From NCBI GenBank assembly GCA_051009015.1, contig JBPCWZ010000028.1:1-27050 (forward strand): a stretch of DNA of 27,050 nucleotides, in the 5' to 3' direction. This DNA is from JAHRAH01 sp051009015 (GTDB lineage: Bacteria > Pseudomonadota > Gammaproteobacteria > Tethybacterales > Persebacteraceae). Shown one piece after another: positions 25,301 through 27,050 of the stretch. The position numbers and the translations under genes were made by a program. How positions within the stretch are numbered: the stretch's first letter is position 1; each line of letters starts with the position of its first letter. Below the pieces are notes generated by a model, which saw nothing but the letters and a program-made list of their open reading frames with translations, did no database searches and was not told the DNA's origin.

Positions 25301-25607
25301 CCAAAAAACATTCCGCCCCGGCATAACCCGCCGCCCGCATCCGGCAGCCCGGCTGGTCATGCGCCTGCATAAGAATGATTACATTCTGGCGACAATTGAC
25401 GGTGAGGAGAAACTTTTGCTCCTGCGGCAAATGTCGGCGGATGCCGATGGCAAAGTAAGATTGGAATTTGCCGAACCCCACGAGGCAAATGTGGAAAGGC
25501 GCCGCCGCGCGAAAGAATTTGGTTATCGGCAAATGTCGCCGCGCCAACTCCAAAAGCACAACGCCCGAAAGGTGCATGTCAGTCCGGCGGGCAGATTGTC
25601 GCGTTAA
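22395..25607 (+). CDS. cas9: CRISPR-associated endonuclease Cas9, type II-C
   Basis: At 1070 residues this is the size of a compact II-C Cas9. RuvC-I is GLDVGANSLGW with Asp8. The arginine-rich bridge helix is at about 54-76 (RREARSARRRRDRYLQRR), followed by the recognition lobe with IGRALFHLNQRRGFKSN. RuvC-II is SIAIELGRELP with Glu534. HNH is EIDHILPF with Asp617 and His618, plus Asn632 and Asn641 at the spacing seen in active Cas9s (H+14, H+23). RuvC-III is DDHRHHAVDAIV with His765 and Asp768. All catalytic positions are intact, so it should cut both strands of crRNA-matched DNA. The ATG at 22395 follows AAGGAAG at 22378-22384. The tracrRNA is divergent upstream and the array starts 66 bases after the stop. 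No cas1 or cas2 lies nearby. The PAM cannot be read from sequence. Confidence 0.97.
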   Translation: MRYRLGLDVGANSLGWGVFALDGGGALSGLEKAGVRIFTDGRDYQSMATLAAQRREARSARRRRDRYLQRRAALLSALTRAGLFPPDVKARRKLQDDDPLTLRAAAAAGKLQKPHDIGRALFHLNQRRGFKSNRKDAAKDEKESGKIQSSVAKLREDMHKAKSPTFGAYLHEHHKKGESVRARPAADGKEYAFYPERAMLEAEFDAICAEQKKHYPHILDDEVIGNLRHIIFHQRQLREPEPGLCAYVKDEKRAYRALPSLQHYRICQEVNTLEWAAANGERRKLRDFHPARDAVMTLLEKGGMNKQGKITFGKIKAEIKKRMTKEEIATDAIRFNLESEKRKELDGDSTANQMRDKARLGEKWDLWDIQKRDDFINIICGGGDDDEICKHLAQEFGISESVAAECIKARLQTGTANLSLKAAKLLSAKMRDDYCLQSEAVCMLDEDKQTPQFSAAGVYRGALLKALPYYGEVFGETGRHIIPGGRDEKDKKDERKYWGGVSNPTVHIALNQIRRVINELTEIYQAPPESIAIELGRELPMGAQKRGKTSRAQAANQNLNDELNAKLRNMAKRETHNNRRRLRLWEELGENKEDRCCPYSGARITEEMVFGAEAEIDHILPFQMSLDDTYANLVLCTKKANRAKGKQTPFDAFGGNLGGYQWADIIARAKKLPEAKLWRFQPDAREILQGRGGDDFLSRHLNDVRYIGVLAKDYLAHICEARNITVLTGRLTALLREGWKLNGILREEEGEKPRKKKNRDDHRHHAVDAIVAGATTRAMVMQVSAAAERCGDGELDIRHLFEYDEDGEPKNPWQGFREQAREAVDKIIVSHKPSRQKAGKLHNETAYGIIRKDGEANRYYYRKPVAAFGNKEKLAAALDIYHPHLREGFDIAYNSGGKTGAAEWLRQKGVRRLRVEEKMKAIVIKDNKGKPYKALKPDGNWCAEVYAYPPKCDKAGEWHAEVITRFDANQKTFRPGITRRPHPAARLVMRLHKNDYILATIDGEEKLLLLRQMSADADGKVRLEFAEPHEANVERRRRAKEFGYRQMSPRQLQKHNARKVHVSPAGRLSR

Positions 25608-25613
25608 AACGCG

Positions 25614-25648
25614 GCGGATTTTTTTATCCGCAAAGGAGAAAAATCCGC
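25614..25648. terminator. Inverted repeat between cas9 and array, probable two-way terminator
   Basis: GCGGATTTTT (25614-25623) and AAAAATCCGC (25639-25648) form a perfect 10-bp inverted repeat with a 15-nt loop. A second copy of ATCCGC at 25626-25631 allows a tighter alternative hairpin (GCGGAT-TTTTTT-ATCCGC on the + strand). It lies just after the cas9 stop and at the end of the minus-strand array transcript, so it could end either transcript. Confidence 0.5.
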
Positions 25649-25673
25649 TAAAACAACACCTTGGAAAAGGCGC

Positions 25674-25972
25674 ATTGTATCACATCAGATTCGGCGGGGC
25701 TTGCACAACCATAAAAGGTTAATCACTACCGGCGGCATTATTGTATCACATCAGATTCGGCGGGGCTTACACAACCAATCAACTTCGGGCGCTGACTCGC
25801 AATATATTGTATCACATCAGATTTGGCGGGGCTTGCACAACCAAAAAGTACTGCAGCGATGCTTGCCGTGATTGTATCACATCAGATTCGGCGGGGCTTA
25901 CACAACAACGCGGGCTGGCACAGTTTATGTCCGTCAATTGTATCACATCAAATTCAACGCAACTTGCGGGCG
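25674..25972 (-). CRISPR. Type II-C CRISPR array, 5 repeats and 4 spacers, minus-strand crRNAs
   Basis: There are 36-bp repeats at 25674-25709, 25740-25775, 25806-25841 and 25871-25906, plus a half-degenerate one at 25937-25972. Spacers are 30, 30, 29 and 30 nt (25710-25739, 25776-25805, 25842-25870, 25907-25936). In crRNA sense the repeat starts GTTGTGCAAGCCCC and ends TGATACAAT, the usual GTTG...ACAAT layout of II-C arrays. Its complement is the anti-repeat of the tracrRNA at 22199-22292, which fixes the minus-strand direction. Two repeats carry a C-to-U change in the GCAAG block and one has a further change in the CCGAAT block. The leader side is therefore the right end, toward hicB. Spacer sources cannot be judged here; none visibly matches the window. 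Confidence 0.95.
25937..25945 (-). promoter_or_regulatory. Extended -10 promoter inside the leader-side repeat
   Basis: On the minus strand the last nine bases of this repeat are TGATACAAT, an extended -10. Transcription would start inside the adjoining spacer at about 25930. The same nonamer ends the other repeats (at 25871-25879, 25806-25814, 25740-25748, 25674-25682). In N. meningitidis each II-C repeat carries such a promoter, so the analogy is strong, but activity here is inferred. Confidence 0.6.
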
Positions 25973-26060
25973 GGTTTGACTAAATATTTTGTCATTCCCC
26001 CTTCCCCCTTATCCCCCCATCATACAAACCCAAACAACAGCGCACATTCATCATTGTCAT
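25973..26060. other. Array leader side and hicBA upstream region
   Basis: No gene was recognised. On the minus strand it reads GGGGGGATAAGGGGG-type purine runs and AAAATATTTAG directly before the first repeat, which may serve as a short leader. No integration-type leader motif could be identified. Confidence 0.3.
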
Positions 26061-26093
26061 TTCCGTAAAAACGGAAGCGGAATGTGATAGAGT
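26061..26093 (+). promoter_or_regulatory. Candidate hicBA promoter and operator
   Basis: TTCCGT (26061-26066) and ACGGAA (26071-26076) form a 6-bp inverted repeat with a 4-nt gap. A weak extended -10, TGATAGAGT, follows at 26085-26093. A short palindrome overlapping the promoter is typical of toxin-antitoxin self-repression, but HicB here lacks an obvious DNA-binding domain, so the binder is unclear. Confidence 0.4.
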
Positions 26094-26112
26094 AATGACG
26101 GAGGAAAGAACT

Positions 26113-26319
26113 ATGCAATTTACCGCTGTCATTGAACAATGCAAAACCACCGGCTTGTATGTCGGCTATGTGCCCGGCTTTGCGGGCGCGCATTCGCAAG
26201 GGCAAACACAAGACGAACTCGGCGAAAACCTGCGCGAAGTTATCGCGATGCTGCTGGAAGACGGCGAGCCGCAAACCGATGCCGAATTTGTCGGCACGCG
26301 CCGGATAGCGGCGGGTTAA
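26113..26319 (+). CDS. hicB: HicB-family antitoxin, short form
   Basis: This 68-residue protein matches the partial RNase-H-like HicB fold: FTAVIEQCKTTGLYVGYVPGF, then GAHSQGQTQDELGENLREVI and an AMLLED helix. HicB neutralises the HicA toxin by direct binding. Start choice: an in-frame ATG exists at 26095, but GGAGGA at 26100-26105 lies 7 bases before the ATG at 26113, so the latter is preferred. The C-terminal helix-turn-helix or ribbon-helix-helix domain found in longer HicB proteins is absent. The stop codon overlaps the hicA start by one base (TAATG), which implies translational coupling. The antitoxin-first gene order is one of the known hic arrangements. Confidence 0.93.
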   Translation: MQFTAVIEQCKTTGLYVGYVPGFAGAHSQGQTQDELGENLREVIAMLLEDGEPQTDAEFVGTRRIAAG

Positions 26320-26534
26320 TGCCGGGACCGGTTCTCAAACCGCGGCAAATCACGCGCTTGCTTGAAAAGTCGGGTTTTGTTGAAGTTCGGCAAAGGGGCT
26401 CGCACAAGCAATTCCGCCATCCCGACGGCAGGGCAACAACCGTGCCTTTCCACAAAGGGCGCGATATATCGCCGATATTGTTGCGGCAAATCGCCAAGGA
26501 TATCGGAATGACCGTTGAGGAATTGTTGCGTTAA
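26319..26534 (+). CDS. hicA: HicA-family mRNA interferase toxin
   Basis: This 71-residue protein has the dsRBD-like HicA signature: ITRLLEKSGFVEVRQRGSHK, then FRHPDGRATTVPFHKGRDI and SPILLRQIAKDIGMTVEELL. His29 in the GSHK motif is the expected catalytic residue and is intact. HicA binds and cleaves mRNA, halting growth until inhibited by HicB. The ATG at 26319 overlaps the hicB stop, so expression is probably coupled to the antitoxin. The length is normal for the family. A longer in-frame opening (from 26139) overlaps hicB and has no support. A hairpin follows at 26543-26560. Confidence 0.95.
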   Translation: MPGPVLKPRQITRLLEKSGFVEVRQRGSHKQFRHPDGRATTVPFHKGRDISPILLRQIAKDIGMTVEELLR

Positions 26535-26542
26535 ACAATGCC

Positions 26543-26560
26543 GCGCCCTTTGCAGGGCGC
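26543..26560 (+). terminator. Hairpin after hicA, REP-like
   Basis: GCGCCCT-TTGC-AGGGCGC is a perfect 7-bp stem with a 4-nt loop 8 bases after the hicA stop. No T-run follows, and the same core recurs through the next 500 bases. It is likely a repeat-derived hairpin that may stabilise or end the hic transcript. Confidence 0.45.
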
Positions 26561-26612
26561 AGATGGTTCTCGCCTTCGCGGGAATGACGGGATAGGCGGG
26601 AATGACGGTCTT

Positions 26613-26693
26613 AAAGCCCTGTAAGGGCGTCCTGTTCATAGCACGGGGCAAAGCGCAAAACATCGTTTTGCGCGCCGCCCCGTGACCGGCATT
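26613..26693 (+). repeat. Palindromic repeat unit, copy 1 (expanded)
   Basis: The unit starts AAAGCCCTGTAAGGGCG, then CCTGTTCATAGCACGGGGCA, and ends CCCCGTGACCGGCATT. Compared with the copies at 26833-26890 and 26982-27041, its central CACGGGGC/GCCCCGTG stem carries an extra hairpin (GCGCAAAAC-AT-CGTTTTGCGC). Confidence 0.7.
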
Positions 26694-26705
26694 ACCCATT
26701 AATCA

Positions 26706-26820
26706 AGCCCTGAAAGGGCGTCCCATTCTTTTGCAGGGCTTCGCCCGGCAAAAACCGCAAACCCGAAACCCCGCCCGTTTGACATTCGCCGCCGTCATTT
26801 CCGGTCGCCCTTTCAGGGCT
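26706..26820. repeat. REP-like 15-bp palindromes, facing pair
   Basis: AGCCCTGAAAGGGCG at 26706-26720 and its exact reverse complement CGCCCTTTCAGGGCT at 26806-26820 face each other across about 85 bases that contain no recognisable gene. A partial unit (GCAGGGCTTCGCCC) lies at 26733-26746. Confidence 0.6.
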
Positions 26821-26832
26821 TATTTGTTTCAT

Positions 26833-26890
26833 AATGCCGATTCACGGGGCGTTGCCCCGTGCTATGAACAGGTCGCCCTTACAGGGCTTT
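26833..26890 (-). repeat. Palindromic repeat unit, copy 2
   Basis: A 58-bp unit in minus orientation with the perfect inner palindrome CACGGGGCGTTGCCCCGTG (26843-26861) and the outer REP-like CGCCCTTACAGGGCT block. It is a near-identical inverted copy of 26982-27041. Confidence 0.8.
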
Positions 26891-26932
26891 AATACCGTCA
26901 TTCCCGCCCCATCGTCATTCCTGCCCCTCGTC

Positions 26933-26952
26933 ATTCCCGCGAAAGCGGGAAT
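26933..26952. repeat. dRS3-like ATTCCC-N8-GGGAAT element
   Basis: ATTCCCGCGAAAGCGGGAAT is a 20-bp element of the ATTCCC-N8-GGGAAT form known from neisserial dRS3 and seen in other proteobacteria. Two half copies (CGTCATTCCCGCC and CGTCATTCCTGCC) precede it at 26897-26922. Inverted half copies (CGGGAATGACGG) lie at 26579-26590 and 26598-26609. Confidence 0.7.
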
Positions 26953-26955
26953 CCA

Positions 26956-26973
26956 TCATCGCGATAGCGATGA
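26956..26973. repeat. TCATCGC-GATA-GCGATGA palindrome
   Basis: A perfect 7-bp stem with a 4-nt loop directly after the dRS3-like element and before palindromic unit copy 3. It is a further small hairpin in the repeat cluster. Confidence 0.5.
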
Positions 26974-26981
26974 CATTTATA

Positions 26982-27041
26982 AAAGCCCTGTAAGGGCGAC
27001 CTGTTCACAGCACGGGGCAACGCCCCGTGAATCGGCGTATT
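26982..27041 (+). repeat. Palindromic repeat unit, copy 3
   Basis: A 60-bp unit in plus orientation that matches the reverse complement of copy 2 with one substitution (TTCACAG for TTCATAG) and a 2-base indel near its end. Copies 2 and 3 bracket 91 bp (26891-26981), so the whole 26833-27041 block can fold as one long inverted repeat. Confidence 0.8.
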
Positions 27042-27050
27042 AAACAAACA

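Larger units (their letters stand above)
26535..27050. other. Gene-free repeat cluster downstream of hicA
   Basis: No open frame here looks like a gene; the longest (26834-27043) is built almost wholly of repeat units. The stretch is a mosaic of REP-like AGCCCTG-AAGGGCG palindromes, CACGGGGC/GCCCCGTG stems and GTCATTCC elements. Such clusters usually mark intergenic repeat accumulation or the footprint of small non-autonomous elements. Confidence 0.75.

Noticed and set aside
24573..25577. Minus-strand open frame of 334 codons opposite the 3' part of cas9
   Set aside because: It lies wholly antisense to conserved Cas9 sequence including RuvC-III and shows no recognisable domain.
25674..25972. 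Plus-strand transcription of the array, suggested by the decayed repeat at its right end
   Set aside because: The tracrRNA anti-repeat, the GTTG...ACAAT repeat layout and the promoter nonamer all agree on the minus strand.
25468..25983. Open frames running through the CRISPR array
   Set aside because: They are created by the repeated 36-bp units; their translations repeat the same YHIRFGGA-type words.
26834..27043. 69-codon plus-strand frame in the repeat cluster
   Set aside because: It is built from palindromic repeat units and has no protein-like pattern.

Overview
The window reads as chromosomal DNA of a Gram-negative bacterium, most likely a proteobacterium and possibly an uncultured or host-associated one. 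Three things support this. An inverse-autotransporter (intimin/invasin-type) beta-barrel implies an outer membrane. The Cas9 is a compact type II-C form whose N-terminal motifs (GLDVGANSLGW, IGRALFHLNQRRGFKSN) resemble, from memory, alphaproteobacterial II-C Cas9s. Small palindromic repeats of the ATTCCC-N8-GGGAAT kind are common in proteobacteria. No rRNA or other taxonomic marker is present, so the assignment stays loose.

Layout, left to right. 1-642: 3' part of an ankyrin-repeat gene, cut by the window edge. 643-759: AT-rich gap with a small inverted repeat and a candidate promoter. 760-22164: one uninterrupted gene for a 7134-residue surface protein. It has a signal peptide, an inverse-autotransporter beta-barrel, a FecR-like stretch, a very long series of Ig/cadherin-like modules, and five inserted beta-propellers of about 270-283 residues that mix kelch-like and Asp-box motifs. 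22165-22394: intergenic region holding a minus-strand tracrRNA and the divergent cas9 promoter area. 22395-25607: cas9. 25674-25972: a CRISPR array with four spacers, transcribed on the minus strand. 26113-26534: an overlapping hicB-hicA toxin-antitoxin pair. 26535-27050: non-coding DNA packed with REP-like and dRS3-like palindromes.

The CRISPR locus looks like a self-contained effector cassette without an adaptation module: cas9, tracrRNA and array are present but no cas1 or cas2 lies in the window. The array repeat in crRNA orientation pairs with the anti-repeat of the tracrRNA over about 20 nt plus a second 6-nt block. Every array repeat ends in an extended -10 hexamer (TGATACAAT), and the same nonamer sits directly upstream of the tracrRNA. 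The crRNAs and the tracrRNA therefore probably each start from matched small promoters, as known for Neisseria meningitidis. The leader-side repeat has lost its crRNA-forming half but kept the promoter half.

The strongest novelty candidate is the giant adhesin. All ten of its cysteines lie in the five propellers, exactly two each at matching positions, and none occur in the other roughly 5700 residues. The propellers follow a recurrent carrier module, and two copies of that module carry no propeller, which suggests a cassette-like architecture.
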